Assembly: GCA_902565935.1 (NCBI GenBank)
Contig: CACFGT010000010.1
Span: forward strand, 1-48,576
Source of the DNA: an uncultured Pelagibacteraceae bacterium
GTDB taxonomy: Bacteria > Pseudomonadota > Alphaproteobacteria > Pelagibacterales > Pelagibacteraceae
Direction: 5' to 3'
Length of the DNA: 48,576 nt
The notes below the pieces were generated by a model. The model saw nothing but the letters and a program-made list of their open reading frames with translations, had not been told where the DNA came from and searched no databases. The position numbers were made by a program, and so were the translations under genes. Below, one piece after another: positions 6,794 through 14,941 of this stretch (the stretch's first letter is position 1; each line of letters begins with the position of its first letter).

Positions 6794-8227
6794 TTAAGAT
6801 TTTTTATCACCAACATAAACAGATACTCCTCTGGTATTAATATCAACATCAAATTTTTTGTGTAAAGGAGGAAATGCTCTTTGTGAACAGTCTAATCTAT
6901 CGCATGTTCTACATGATACCCCAATTGGTATTTCACTTGATTTATCGTTAATATTCATATTTTCAGTATAAACAAAATCTTTTGCATATTTTGCTTCACA
7001 TCCCAATCCAATAGACAATATACTTTTTGACTGACCAAATCTTCCTATCCCTTTTTCTACTGTTCTAGCTATACAAACATATTTTTCACCATTACTCATT
7101 TTACTTACAGCAGCTTGGATAACTCCAGGTCTTGTTAATGCCGAATAAACATTCCATCGAGGACAAGCACCGCCATATCTAGGAATTTCAATTCCAGATA
7201 AGGAAAATCTTTTAGAAATATTTCCAGCCATATCAACTCTTAAAAAGTGAAAAGGAATACCCGGTAAAGTTGGATCTTGTAAGCATGTCACTCTATGTGC
7301 TACTTGTTCAAATGATGTTGCAAAAGTATTTTGTAATAATTCTAAATCATATTTAAGTTTTTTACATTCTGAGTGAAAAAGTTTATATGGCATTAAAATT
7401 GCCGCTCCACAATAATTCAGTAAAGCAACTTTACTTAATTTTTTAGACTCTTCTGTCGGAAAAGAAAATTTCAACAAATATTCTTCAATTAATTTTTCAG
7501 CTCCCTCTTGAGCAATTTGAGCAGCAGCGTGGAGTTTTTTTGTTTCTAGCGAGCTATAATCACTTAATAAAAGTTCTTTTTTGTTTTTATTATATATTTT
7601 TGAAAAAGGATTATCTTCTTTTGGTATTACATCTTTTACTGTTATTCCATATTCTGATTTCAAATAATCACAAAGAGCAATGTATCTTGTTCTTTTGTTC
7701 TTTTGTACTTTTTCAAAAACTTTATTTGCGAAATCTTCTAGTTTCGGAAAGTAATTTTTATTTTCCTGAAGAAAATCTGATATAACTTCTCCTGGAAAAG
7801 AATTTTTTCTATTATCAACTATTTTACCTGATATTTTTTCAATCTTATTAATAAGCTCATGATCTTTTTTTTTAAGAATATCTCCAAGTCTAACTATTGC
7901 TTTTCCTATTTTTGGATTTGTATTTACTAGATCTTTAACTTCAGGACTCAAAATATCTAAATCTTCAAATAATTTATCATCTAAAATTTCTGACAAAGTA
8001 TTTTCGAGATTTATGTCAGTTTTGGAAGTGAGTTGAGAAAGTTCAATATTCAATTTTTCGCAAATCTTTAATAAAAGATCTCCGTCAATTTTTCTTTTTC
8101 CACCCTCAATAAGATTCAAATAACTTGGGGAAATATTTAATTCTTCTGCTAGCTTATTTGCCTGTAATCCTAATTGTCTTCTAAAAGCCTTGATTTTCGG
8201 ACCAATTTTTAGATCTAATTGACTCAT
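6794..8227 (-). CDS. ScfR/RamB/PccR-type XRE-family transcriptional regulator
   Basis: The 477-residue DNA-binding protein has an N-terminal XRE helix-turn-helix at about 8-64 (LGLQANKLAEELNISPSYLNLIEGGKR). A long central ImmA/IrrE-like region follows (QIAQEGAEKLIEEYL near 240-255), and the C-terminus carries a Cys-rich signature CRTCDRLDCSQRAFPP. This architecture is that of the short-chain-fatty-acyl regulators RamB, PccR and MccR, which control glyoxylate-cycle or propionate genes in response to acyl-CoA. Here it is divergent from aceA, and the intergenic region is full of TTTGTAAA-type repeats, so control of aceA and itself is likely. The Cys cluster may bind metal; this is unproven. Confidence 0.88.
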   Translation of the reverse strand: MSQLDLKIGPKIKAFRRQLGLQANKLAEELNISPSYLNLIEGGKRKIDGDLLLKICEKLNIELSQLTSKTDINLENTLSEILDDKLFEDLDILSPEVKDLVNTNPKIGKAIVRLGDILKKKDHELINKIEKISGKIVDNRKNSFPGEVISDFLQENKNYFPKLEDFANKVFEKVQKNKRTRYIALCDYLKSEYGITVKDVIPKEDNPFSKIYNKNKKELLLSDYSSLETKKLHAAAQIAQEGAEKLIEEYLLKFSFPTEESKKLSKVALLNYCGAAILMPYKLFHSECKKLKYDLELLQNTFATSFEQVAHRVTCLQDPTLPGIPFHFLRVDMAGNISKRFSLSGIEIPRYGGACPRWNVYSALTRPGVIQAAVSKMSNGEKYVCIARTVEKGIGRFGQSKSILSIGLGCEAKYAKDFVYTENMNINDKSSEIPIGVSCRTCDRLDCSQRAFPPLHKKFDVDINTRGVSVYVGDKKS

Positions 8228-8236
8228 ATTTTCTAC

Positions 8237-8270
8237 TTGTAAATTTTGTAAATTTTATTTTACAAAATTT
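8237..8270. promoter_or_regulatory. Operator cluster 1 (TTTGTAAA repeats and inverted repeat)
   Basis: TTGTAAA is followed directly by TTTTGTAAA. AAATTTTGTAAA (8241-8252) and TTTACAAAATTT (8259-8270) then make a perfect 12-bp inverted repeat with a 6-nt spacer. It lies 10-45 bases upstream of the regulator start. The motif resembles the TTTGCAAA sites known for the RamB/PccR family, with GC changed to GT. Autoregulation is the likely role. Confidence 0.6.
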
Positions 8271-8298
8271 TTCCACGATTTACAACACTTTTAACGTT

Positions 8299-8332
8299 TT
8301 TTGTAGATTTTGTAAATTTTGTAAATTATAAA
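8299..8332 (+). promoter_or_regulatory. Operator cluster 2: three tandem 9-mers ahead of a TATAAA box
   Basis: TTTTGTAGA, TTTTGTAAA and TTTTGTAAA lie head to tail at 8299-8325. A -10-like TATAAA follows at 8327-8332. Transcription would then begin close to the ATG at 8339. The repeats match cluster 1 and point to the same regulator. Binding is inferred. Confidence 0.5.
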
Positions 8333-8338
8333 ATTTAC

Positions 8339-8500
8339 ATGGACGAAAAATTAAAAAACATTGAAAATGAGGCTCAAATCATAAAACATGAGGATTTAGC
8401 TAGACATAATAGCAGAGGAATCTACATGAGAGATGATCATTGTGATTGGGGTTCAAGTGGAATGAAAGATCTAGTTGAGACCCTAAACGACTCTAACTAG
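8339..8500 (+). CDS. Small protein upstream of aceA (53 aa)
   Basis: Open frame ATG-TAG of 53 residues, hydrophilic, with no membrane span. The sequence has a mixed, protein-like composition, including RHNSRGIYMRDDHCDWGSSG, with one Cys and two His around it. There is no Shine-Dalgarno. The ATG sits about 7 bases after a TATAAA box, so a leaderless mRNA is possible. It lies 69 bases ahead of aceA in the same direction and may be a cotranscribed small protein or a leader ORF. Function unknown. Confidence 0.55.
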   Translation: MDEKLKNIENEAQIIKHEDLARHNSRGIYMRDDHCDWGSSGMKDLVETLNDSN

Positions 8501-8569
8501 TTTTTTAATCCGTTAGATCTATCCTCATTTGAAATACAAAAATTAAAGGGTTTTACAATAAGGTTAGTA

Positions 8570-9844
8570 ATGAGTGCAGAAAATATTTCTTACGAATTAA
8601 AAAGGTTTTCAGGAATAAAAAGAGATTATAAACCAGAAGATGTTGAAAGACTAAGAGGATCCATTAAAATTGAATATTCACTTTGTAAACATCAATCAAA
8701 AAAACTTTGGAAACTTCTAAATACTGAAAATTACGTTAATACTTTAGGTTCTTTATCGGGAAATCACGCTGTCCAACATGCTAAAGCAGGACTTAAAGCT
8801 ATTTATTTAAGTGGTTGGCAAGTTGCAGCTGATGCAAATAGTGCCGGTGAAATGTACCCTGATCAGTCATTGTACCCATATGATAGTGCACCTAAATTGG
8901 TAGAGTCTATGAATAATGCCTTAATAAGAGCAGATCAAATTCAACATATGGAATTAAAAGATGGTGATATGACAGAAGAAAAAAAAATAGACTACATGTT
9001 ACCAATTGTTGCTGATGGTGAAGCAGGTTTTGGTGGACCACTAAATGTATTTGAACTTGCCAAAAAATTCATAAAAGCAGGCGCTGCCGGAGTTCATTTT
9101 GAAGATCAGTTAGCAAGTGAGAAAAAGTGTGGCCATATGGGAGGTAAGGTGCTTGTTCCAACTGGAACAATGATTAAAAATTTAAAAGCTGCAAGATTAG
9201 CAGCTGACATTGCTGATGTACCATTGATTATATTAGCTAGAACAGACGCCAATGCAGCTAAACTAATTACTAATGATTATGATGATAATGACAAACCTTT
9301 TTTAACAGGTGAAAGATCTCCAGAGGGTTTTTATTATGTAAAAGCTGGAATAGAACAAGCAATATCAAGAGGTTTGGCTTATGCACCGTATTCAGATTTA
9401 ATTTGGTGCGAAACTGCAACACCTAATCTTGAGGAAGCAAAAAAATTTGCTGACGCCATTCATGAAAAATTTCCTGGAAAATTGTTAGCATATAATTGTT
9501 CTCCCTCATTTAATTGGAAAAAACATCTATCGGATGATGAAATAGCATCATTTCAAAAAGAAATTAGTAAAATGGGCTATAAGTTTCAGTTTATAACTCT
9601 CGCAGGATTTCATACTCAAAACATAGCAATATTTGAATTAGCTCAAAAATATAAAAAAGAAGGCATGTCGGCTTATTCAAAAATACAACAACAAGAATTT
9701 GCTCGTGAAAAAGATGGTTACACTAGTGTTAAACATCAAAGAGAAGTTGGAACCTCTTACTTTGATGCTGTTTCAAATACGATAAGTAGTGGAAAGAGTT
9801 CGACCACAGCAATGAAAGGCTCGACAGAGTCTGAACAATTCTAA
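8570..9844 (+). CDS. aceA: Isocitrate lyase
   Basis: Glyoxylate-cycle enzyme that splits isocitrate into glyoxylate and succinate, letting cells grow on C2 units and generating glyoxylate for glycine. The 424-residue protein carries the catalytic motif KKCGH at 185-189 (nucleophile C187), the upstream [10 protein letters not shown] at about 147-156 for Mg binding, and the WCETATPN segment near 288. Length is normal for the bacterial short form. The Shine-Dalgarno AAGG lies 7 bases before the ATG. Its divergent ScfR-type neighbour and the repeats between them suggest acyl-CoA-responsive control. Malate synthase is not in the window. Confidence 0.96.
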   Translation: MSAENISYELKRFSGIKRDYKPEDVERLRGSIKIEYSLCKHQSKKLWKLLNTENYVNTLGSLSGNHAVQHAKAGLKAIYLSGWQVAADANSAGEMYPDQSLYPYDSAPKLVESMNNALIRADQIQHMELKDGDMTEEKKIDYMLPIVADGEAGFGGPLNVFELAKKFIKAGAAGVHFEDQLASEKKCGHMGGKVLVPTGTMIKNLKAARLAADIADVPLIILARTDANAAKLITNDYDDNDKPFLTGERSPEGFYYVKAGIEQAISRGLAYAPYSDLIWCETATPNLEEAKKFADAIHEKFPGKLLAYNCSPSFNWKKHLSDDEIASFQKEISKMGYKFQFITLAGFHTQNIAIFELAQKYKKEGMSAYSKIQQQEFAREKDGYTSVKHQREVGTSYFDAVSNTISSGKSSTTAMKGSTESEQF

Positions 9845-9877
9845 TAAAAACAATTCCTCTTGTATATTAGTAGTTTT

Positions 9878-9901
9878 AACTGGCCCAGAAATGGGTCAGT
9901 T
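9878..9901 (+). terminator. Hairpin terminator after aceA
   Basis: AACTGGCCCA (9878-9887), a GAAA tetraloop, and TGGGTCAGTT (9892-9901) form a 10-bp stem. One pair is G-U in the plus-strand RNA and would be A-C in the minus-strand RNA, so the hairpin serves aceA. The 3' arm overlaps the stop codon of the convergent ABC permease gene. The U tract is weak. Confidence 0.65.
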
Positions 9902-10667
9902 AAGATTTAATATTGTAACCTTTTTTAAGAAGCACTGAAACCACACTTACACAAATCATAAAAAATAAAACCATTAATCCCACACTTATCCAAATATTAA
10001 AATCTGAAATTCCATAAAATGAATATCTCAAGCCATTGATAAGGTAAACAACAGGGTTAAAATATGTGATCATTTGCCAAAATTCTGGAAGCATGTCTAA
10101 GGAATATAAACTTCCTCCTAAAAAAACCATAGGTGTTATCACTAATGAAGGGACAATAGACATTTGCTCAAAATCTTTACTGATTAATCCAATTAAAAAG
10201 CCAAATAAAGCAAAGGTAAAAGACACAAGAACTAATAAAAAGATCATTAATAAAGGAAATTGAACTTCAACATCAACAAAAAATAAAGACGTACAAAATA
10301 TTACAAATCCAACAATGAGTGTTTTGGTGGCTCCAGCACTAACAAAAGCTAGAACAATTTCAAATGTTGAAATTGGTGCTGCCAAAATTTCATATATTGT
10401 TCCATTAAATTTTGGGAAAAAAATTCCAAAAGATGTATTACTTATTGATTGTGTTAATAAGGTTAACATTAAAAGTCCTGGCACAATATAGGATCCATAA
10501 CTTATTCCATCTATTTTTTGAACGTATCCTCCAATGACAGATCCAAATACAATAAAATATAGAGAAGTAGAGATAACTGGAGATAAAAGAGATTGACCCA
10601 AAGTTCTCCTAAAACGGTCCATTTCATGAAAGTAAATAGCTTTCAACCCATAAAAATTAATTCTCAT
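9900..10667 (-). CDS. ABC-2 type exporter permease (YadH-like)
   Basis: Integral inner-membrane protein of 255 residues with six predicted spans, normal for the ABC2 permease family. The family signature [23 protein letters not shown] and the C-terminal [21 protein letters not shown] are visible. The N-terminus [16 protein letters not shown] is the typical cytoplasmic lead. It pairs with the ATPase gene upstream, whose end it overlaps by 11 bases. Exporters of this type carry lipids, polysaccharides or drugs; the cargo here is unknown. Confidence 0.87.
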   Translation of the reverse strand: MRINFYGLKAIYFHEMDRFRRTLGQSLLSPVISTSLYFIVFGSVIGGYVQKIDGISYGSYIVPGLLMLTLLTQSISNTSFGIFFPKFNGTIYEILAAPISTFEIVLAFVSAGATKTLIVGFVIFCTSLFFVDVEVQFPLLMIFLLVLVSFTFALFGFLIGLISKDFEQMSIVPSLVITPMVFLGGSLYSLDMLPEFWQMITYFNPVVYLINGLRYSFYGISDFNIWISVGLMVLFFMICVSVVSVLLKKGYNIKS

Positions 10668-11592
10668 TATTTTCCCTCACTAATGTAACAAATATTTTTT
10701 CTAAATTACTTTGTTCAGTTTTCAAATCTTTTAATTTTAAGCCAGAGTCTTTTATATCTTGCAAAAGGTTTGTTATACCAGTTTGTTTTTCTTGAAGATT
10801 GTACGTGTAATTTAAAGATATTTTATCATTTCCAATTGATAAATTATATTTTTTTATAGAGTCAGGTATTTCTTTGACTTCTTCCTGTAGTTGAACAGTT
10901 AATGTTTTATGTCCCATCTTTTTTAACAATTCTTTTTTTTCTTCAACAACAATTAATTCACCTTGGTTTATCACACCCACTCTATCAGCGATTGCCTCTG
11001 CTTCTTCAATGTAATGAGTTGTAAGAATTATAGTTACCCCTGTTTCTCTTAGAGATTTGACTACTTTCCACATTTCTTGTCTTAGTTCCACATCCACACC
11101 TGCTGTTGGTTCATCTAAAAATAATATTTGAGGTTCATGTGATAAAGCTTTTGCAATTAAAACTCTTCTTTTCATACCTCCTGATAACTGACGTAGAATT
11201 AAATCTTTTTTATCCCAAAGACTTAATTGTCTTAAAACTTTTTCTATATGATTTGGATTTGGCTTTTTTCCGTATAAACCCCTAGAGTATGAAACATTGT
11301 TAAAAACAGTTTCAAATTGTTCTAATGTGAGCTCTTGAGGCACTAATCCTATTCTAGATCTTGTCTCCCTGTAGTGATCAATGATATCAAAATTTTCTAC
11401 AGTTACCTTTCCTGATGTGGGTTTAACAATTCCGCATATAATACTTATTAAAGTGGTTTTACCTGCACCATTAGGCCCAAGCATAGCAAGTATTTCTCCT
11501 TTTTTAATATTTAGATTTATTTTTTTTAAAGCATTAAATCCATTTTCATAAACTTTTGAAAGATTGCTGATTACTATTTGATTATCCGACAT
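10657..11592 (-). CDS. ABC exporter ATP-binding protein (YadG/CcmA-like)
   Basis: The cytoplasmic ATPase of the pair has 311 residues. Walker A GPNGAGKT lies at 39-46, the signature LSGGM at 136-140, and Walker B ILFLDEP at 156-162; the H-loop is within [10 protein letters not shown]. The C-terminal 90 residues form the extra domain common in ABC-2 export ATPases. It is translationally coupled to the permease. It starts 47 bases downstream of the symporter stop, so it may share the riboswitch-controlled transcript. Confidence 0.9.
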   Translation of the reverse strand: MSDNQIVISNLSKVYENGFNALKKINLNIKKGEILAMLGPNGAGKTTLISIICGIVKPTSGKVTVENFDIIDHYRETRSRIGLVPQELTLEQFETVFNNVSYSRGLYGKKPNPNHIEKVLRQLSLWDKKDLILRQLSGGMKRRVLIAKALSHEPQILFLDEPTAGVDVELRQEMWKVVKSLRETGVTIILTTHYIEEAEAIADRVGVINQGELIVVEEKKELLKKMGHKTLTVQLQEEVKEIPDSIKKYNLSIGNDKISLNYTYNLQEKQTGITNLLQDIKDSGLKLKDLKTEQSNLEKIFVTLVRENNEN

Positions 11593-11639
11593 TGAAACAG
11601 GAATATAGTTATTAATTTTATTAATACAATTAACTAATG

Positions 11640-13082
11640 TTAAAATTTTTTAGCTTTAATAACTAAAAATGGCAAGAAAGTCGCTATAACAAATGATAAA
11701 AATAATAATGATTGAGAAATAAAAGGTGTAAATAATTCTTTTGGCATCAAAACTCCAATCAATAAACTCTTCGAAAAATCTGGAGAAGGAAAAAATAAAA
11801 AACCACATATCAATCCTGTTAAAATAGAAATATATGCAGTTTTCTCCTTAACATTCTTATTATAAAAACTATAAAAAACAGTCATGACAAAAGAACAACA
11901 AAATAAGTCCGCTAATAAAAAGAGATATAAAATATCAAAACCTTTTGATGCAATAATAAAAGAAATTAAACATAAAAACACAATGATATATTGAGAAAAA
12001 TTTAAGTAATTTATTTTTTTTTTAAAATTAAAAACAGCTTTTCCATCAACTATAATTAGACTTGATATTGCATTAATAAGAGTGTCTACAGTAGAAATAG
12101 TTAATGCTAGACCTAATATAATTATGATAGAAGATAATATTGTAGTTTGCTCTTTAAGAATTAATGTAAAAAAGCCTAAATCAGGTCTTATTGTTGAGTC
12201 TATTGAAAAGGCAACCATTCCAGAAAATCCCATAAAAAAAACAATTGGAATGATTATAAAAAAAGAAATCATAAGACTTTTTTTTAATGTCTCAAAATTT
12301 TTTGCAGCATATACACGTTGCCAATTACCTTGATGAAATAAATTAGTCGCTGCTACTGCAATAAAAAAAGTTAAACCTGCAGTAAAACCAGTTACATATG
12401 AATTACTAATCAAATGAGGATTTTTTTCTTTAACAAATGAGAATGAAAATTGATTACCTATAAATGAATTAATATATGTAAAAGAAACTATAAGTATGAT
12501 TATAATAACAATCATCTGAATATTATCTGTAAATATAGATGCCCTCAGTCCTCCATATAGAGTGTAGAGTAATGTGAAAAACAATACTATTAAAGCAGTT
12601 GTCCATAGTTCTGCTCCTGACATATAATTTATTAAAATTGCTACAGCAGTTACTTCTGCACATAAAAAAATAAACATATAGAAAATTGTCATTAAAAGTA
12701 TTAGCTTAAATAAACTTTTTCCGAATTTTTTTCTCATAAACTCTATTAAAGATGATCCTTGAGGAAATTCCTTTCTAATTTTTTTCCCTAAATAAATCAA
12801 AATAAACATAGGAAATGCTGTTCCTAATGAATAACCAATTATTGAACCAAGCCCTCCCCAGGTAGCAGCTGATGCTGGACCAAATAAAATCCAAGCTCCT
12901 AAGGCAGAAGCAGTCAAACTAGTAGTCAATGAAAATAATCCAACGCTTCTATTTGCTGTAAGATAGTTATTCATGCCTTTAAATTTCTTTGAATAATAAA
13001 TTCCAATAATTGCAAAAGCAAAACTTATAAAAATTAATAGCGTGAAAGATGATGTTTGACTAATAAGATATGTTTTATTCAT
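11640..13082 (-). CDS. thiV: Sodium/solute symporter, probable HMP transporter ThiV
   Basis: The 480-residue protein of the SSS family has about 13 hydrophobic spans; [23 protein letters not shown] residues in the second and third spans and [17 protein letters not shown] near 325 match the sodium-binding core helices. A TPP riboswitch lies directly in front. In SAR11 a TPP-riboswitch-controlled SSS protein, ThiV, has been proposed to import the thiamin pyrimidine precursor HMP, which these cells need. That role is taken over here by context. The start codon is 5 bases after an AAAGGG Shine-Dalgarno that is itself part of the aptamer's 3' end. Confidence 0.85.
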   Translation of the reverse strand: MNKTYLISQTSSFTLLIFISFAFAIIGIYYSKKFKGMNNYLTANRSVGLFSLTTSLTASALGAWILFGPASAATWGGLGSIIGYSLGTAFPMFILIYLGKKIRKEFPQGSSLIEFMRKKFGKSLFKLILLMTIFYMFIFLCAEVTAVAILINYMSGAELWTTALIVLFFTLLYTLYGGLRASIFTDNIQMIVIIIILIVSFTYINSFIGNQFSFSFVKEKNPHLISNSYVTGFTAGLTFFIAVAATNLFHQGNWQRVYAAKNFETLKKSLMISFFIIIPIVFFMGFSGMVAFSIDSTIRPDLGFFTLILKEQTTILSSIIIILGLALTISTVDTLINAISSLIIVDGKAVFNFKKKINYLNFSQYIIVFLCLISFIIASKGFDILYLFLLADLFCCSFVMTVFYSFYNKNVKEKTAYISILTGLICGFLFFPSPDFSKSLLIGVLMPKELFTPFISQSLLFLSFVIATFLPFLVIKAKKF

Positions 13083-13084
13083 TT

Positions 13085-13148
13085 TCCCTTTCTGAATTAC
13101 CGGACAGGTTCTAAGGGTTTAATCTCAGCCTAAAAAGACACCCCTTAC
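13085..13148 (-). ncRNA. TPP riboswitch
   Basis: Read on the minus strand, the leader carries the TPP (THI box) consensus: GGGGTG (13146 downward), GGCTGAGA, ACCCTTAGAACCTG, then GGTAAT and AAAGGGA. The P2 stem is GGGG/CCCT-type, P3 is very short (GTC/GGC) and the P4-P5 arm is trimmed, with the usual GCG internal loop missing. The final GGGA is both the conserved 3' strand and the Shine-Dalgarno of the symporter gene. TPP binding should therefore hide the ribosome site directly. A -10-like TATAAA box lies about 20 bases upstream. Confidence 0.92.
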
Positions 13149-13156
13149 AATATTTT

Positions 13157-13444
13157 TTATACTTTATTTTCCATTATTTCAATCATACATTTGGTTGCGT
13201 ATTCTCTCCATTCAGATGAGTCTTTTCCCTTAAGACTCTTTAGATGATTGCGATTATTTTGAATATCTTCTTTATACTTAATTTTATCTTGATCATTTAA
13301 ATTTAGTTCCATTTTAGTTAAATTAGTTTCCATAGCATTTATCCAGCTATTACCAAGCTCAATACATTTTTTATCATCTTTCTCATCACAAATTTGTTTA
13401 AAAAAATTAAATATTATATCGTCAGTCTTAACTGTATTTTTCAT
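13157..13444 (-). CDS. Hypothetical protein (95 aa)
   Basis: Not recognised. Hydrophilic, mostly helical by composition, with no signal peptide or membrane span. Three cysteines are present (in QICDEKDDKKCIELG and TKCMIEI), and the ending EWREYATKCMIEIMENKV is amphipathic. It follows the small membrane protein gene by 8 bases and ends just before the TPP riboswitch, so it and the 13453 gene form a two-gene unit. No function can be assigned. Confidence 0.6.
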   Translation of the reverse strand: MKNTVKTDDIIFNFFKQICDEKDDKKCIELGNSWINAMETNLTKMELNLNDQDKIKYKEDIQNNRNHLKSLKGKDSSEWREYATKCMIEIMENKV

Positions 13445-13452
13445 TTAAAATT

Positions 13453-13713
13453 TTATTTATTGAAACAATTATTTACAAGTATTGCCATCAATATCCAAAT
13501 CACAAATACTTCACCATTAGTGAAAGTATAATCTGCTCCGGCAAAACCAGCGATGAAATTAATTGCATAAATAATAATAGTTGAAACAACTAAGCTGATA
13601 ATTAAGTTGATAAGACCAGTTATGTATTTCATTTTTTCTATTTTAAAGAGAAATATTTTAAATGCGGCGAATCTATAACTTGGATAGGTTGTATTCAAGA
13701 AATATATTTTCAT
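13453..13713 (-). CDS. Small two-span membrane protein
   Basis: The frame is open for 86 codons, but the start is uncertain. An internal ATG at 13632 (residue 28) gives a 59-residue protein beginning MKYITGLINLIISLVVST, with two clean membrane spans (ISLVVSTIIIYAINFIAG and VIWILMAILV). The upstream extension MKIYFLNTTYPSYRF has no ribosome site and lies over the likely promoter, so the internal start is preferred. The family is unknown. It is probably cotranscribed with the 95-residue gene downstream. Confidence 0.55.
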   Translation of the reverse strand: MKIYFLNTTYPSYRFAAFKIFLFKIEKMKYITGLINLIISLVVSTIIIYAINFIAGFAGADYTFTNGEVFVIWILMAILVNNCFNK

Positions 13714-13743
13714 TTTAATTAAATAAATTTATTGAATACAACC
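13687..13743. promoter_or_regulatory. 12-bp inverted repeat, possible divergent promoter
   Basis: GGTTGTATTCAA (13687-13698) and TTGAATACAACC (13732-13743) are perfect inverted arms 33 bases apart. Each arm reads outward as TTGAAT, a -35-like box. For the plus strand a TATTTT box follows after exactly 17 bases. For the minus strand TATAGA follows after 15. This fits two divergent promoters, one for the small gene at 13782 and one for the 13632-start membrane protein, under a shared operator. Confidence 0.4.
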
Positions 13744-13781
13744 ATCTTAAAATTTATTTTTGAGTTAAGGAGGTAATTATA

Positions 13782-13909
13782 ATGAAACTAATGCCACCTG
13801 ATACTTAGCTGGCAAATTTAATTTTTCAAAAAAACAAAAAACTAAAAATCCATTTGGATTTAACAGCCAAAAAGGCTCAATAGAGGAGCTCTTTTGGGAT
13901 AGAAACTAA
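13782..13909 (+). pseudogene. Frameshifted or recoded micro-gene (about 42 aa)
   Basis: A perfect Shine-Dalgarno TAAGGAGGT (13766-13774) sits 7 bases before an ATG, yet that frame stops after 8 codons (MKLMPPDT, TAG at 13806). The -1 frame from 13805 continues for 34 sense codons to TAA at 13909 with protein-like content (NPFGFNSQKGSIEELFWDRN). One extra T in the run at 13805 would join them into a 42-residue protein. It may be a one-base sequencing or assembly error, a recent inactivation, or programmed -1 recoding. No slippery heptamer is visible at the junction. Family unknown. Confidence 0.5.
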
Positions 13910-13926
13910 AAGAGCGAACCTCTATT
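13879..13926. terminator. Two-tier hairpin, probable bidirectional terminator
   Basis: AATAGAGG (13879-13886) pairs with CCTCTATT (13919-13926), and inside it GCTCTTTT pairs with AAAAGAGC. On the plus strand it is followed by AATTTTTT, which fits termination of the micro-gene. On the minus strand it lies 16 bases past the cytochrome c' stop. It overlaps the last codons of the micro-gene. Confidence 0.6.
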
Positions 13927-13942
13927 AATTTTTTAAATGTAA

Positions 13943-14413
13943 TTAATGTGGCGCTCTAAACTTACTATGACAGGCTTTACAATTACCCCACATCATTTTA
14001 GTTAAAACTGCCCTTACTTCGTCCACACCTTCAGTATCTTCAATAAGAGATGTTAATTTAATCATGTCATTTGATGATTTGGTCATTAAAGCGTTAAATT
14101 CGTCTTTATTTTCCCAAATTATCGGTAAAGCCTCAGTTTTAAAACCTTCTTTGGTATTATCAGGAAAATAATCTATCAAAGTTTTATAATTTTCACTCAT
14201 TTCAATCATTAAACTTTTTGCTTTTTCAAACTCACCTTTGCTTGAAAAAGTTTGAACCCTTTTGGCGGTACTATAATTCTTGCTGAATAATGCTTTTCTC
14301 CCTTTTATTATCTCTTCTACCGAAAGTTCTGCATTTGCCGGAAGCGACAAAGTGACAAAAATCAAAATAAACAAAATATACTTAAACTTTAAAATGTTAT
14401 ATTTTGTGAACAT
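13943..14413 (-). CDS. Periplasmic cytochrome c' family protein
   Basis: The 156-residue product has a signal peptide (hydrophobic about 10-24, cut after LPANA at 28). A single heme c site CKACH lies at 145-149, next to the C-terminus, which is the hallmark of class II cytochrome c (four-helix bundle, cytochrome c'/c556). Possible roles are electron transfer or NO/CO binding. It is divergent from a cytochrome b561 gene, a frequent redox partner. The two start codons touch, with no intergenic base, and neither has a Shine-Dalgarno. Confidence 0.9.
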   Translation of the reverse strand: MFTKYNILKFKYILFILIFVTLSLPANAELSVEEIIKGRKALFSKNYSTAKRVQTFSSKGEFEKAKSLMIEMSENYKTLIDYFPDNTKEGFKTEALPIIWENKDEFNALMTKSSNDMIKLTSLIEDTEGVDEVRAVLTKMMWGNCKACHSKFRAPH

Positions 14414-14941
14414 ATGAAATTAGTAAATACCATAACAGAATATGGATTCATATCAAAAGTATTTCATTGGTTAAGTGCCGCAGTACTAGTTATTCAAATT
14501 CCTTTAGGTTTTTATTTAGTTGATATGGATTTTAGTGAAAAAAGGTTAACTATTGAAAGTATTCATGTAACTCTTGGTTTAAGTATATTCTATTTAACTT
14601 TATTCAGATTAATTTATAAAACTTTAAATCCAACTCCAGTATTAAAACATAGTATTTTTCCAGGACAAAAGATTATAGCTAAGTTAAATCACATCCTTTT
14701 ATATGCAGCAGTTTTGGTCATTACTACCTCAGGTGCATTAAAAAAATTATATAATGGGGAAGAACTAAATATGTTTTTATTTAATCTTGAAATTCAAGAC
14801 AATTTTAATTTAGCAGAAATATTTTATGAAATTCATATAATTGGAAATTATACACTCATTGCATTGATAACTTTGCACATTTCTGCTGTTATAATACATA
14901 AAGTAGTTTTTAAAGAAAATTTATTAAAAAAAATTTTATAA
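14414..14941 (+). CDS. Cytochrome b561
   Basis: The 175-residue inner-membrane diheme b-type cytochrome (prokaryotic YodB/CybB type) has four membrane spans. Histidines suited as heme ligands lie within or near the spans: H18 (VFHWLSAA), H51 (SIHVTLGL), H93 (LNHILLYAA), H141 and H155. It probably passes electrons between quinol and a periplasmic partner, plausibly the cytochrome c' encoded back to back with it. The 3' end overlaps the convergent methyltransferase by 6 bases. Confidence 0.88.
   Translation: MKLVNTITEYGFISKVFHWLSAAVLVIQIPLGFYLVDMDFSEKRLTIESIHVTLGLSIFYLTLFRLIYKTLNPTPVLKHSIFPGQKIIAKLNHILLYAAVLVITTSGALKKLYNGEELNMFLFNLEIQDNFNLAEIFYEIHIIGNYTLIALITLHISAVIIHKVVFKENLLKKIL

Noticed and set aside
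8241..8270. 12-bp inverted repeat as a terminator
   Set aside because: It lies upstream of two divergent starts with no gene ending into it, and shares its motif with the other repeats, so an operator is more likely.
13830..13926. Three successive hairpins (AAATCC/GGATTT, AGCC/GGCT and the two-tier stem) as a new riboswitch or structured RNA
   Set aside because: The first two stems are short and fall inside a protein-like reading frame that explains them; the last fits a terminator. No downstream gene on the same strand is available for control.
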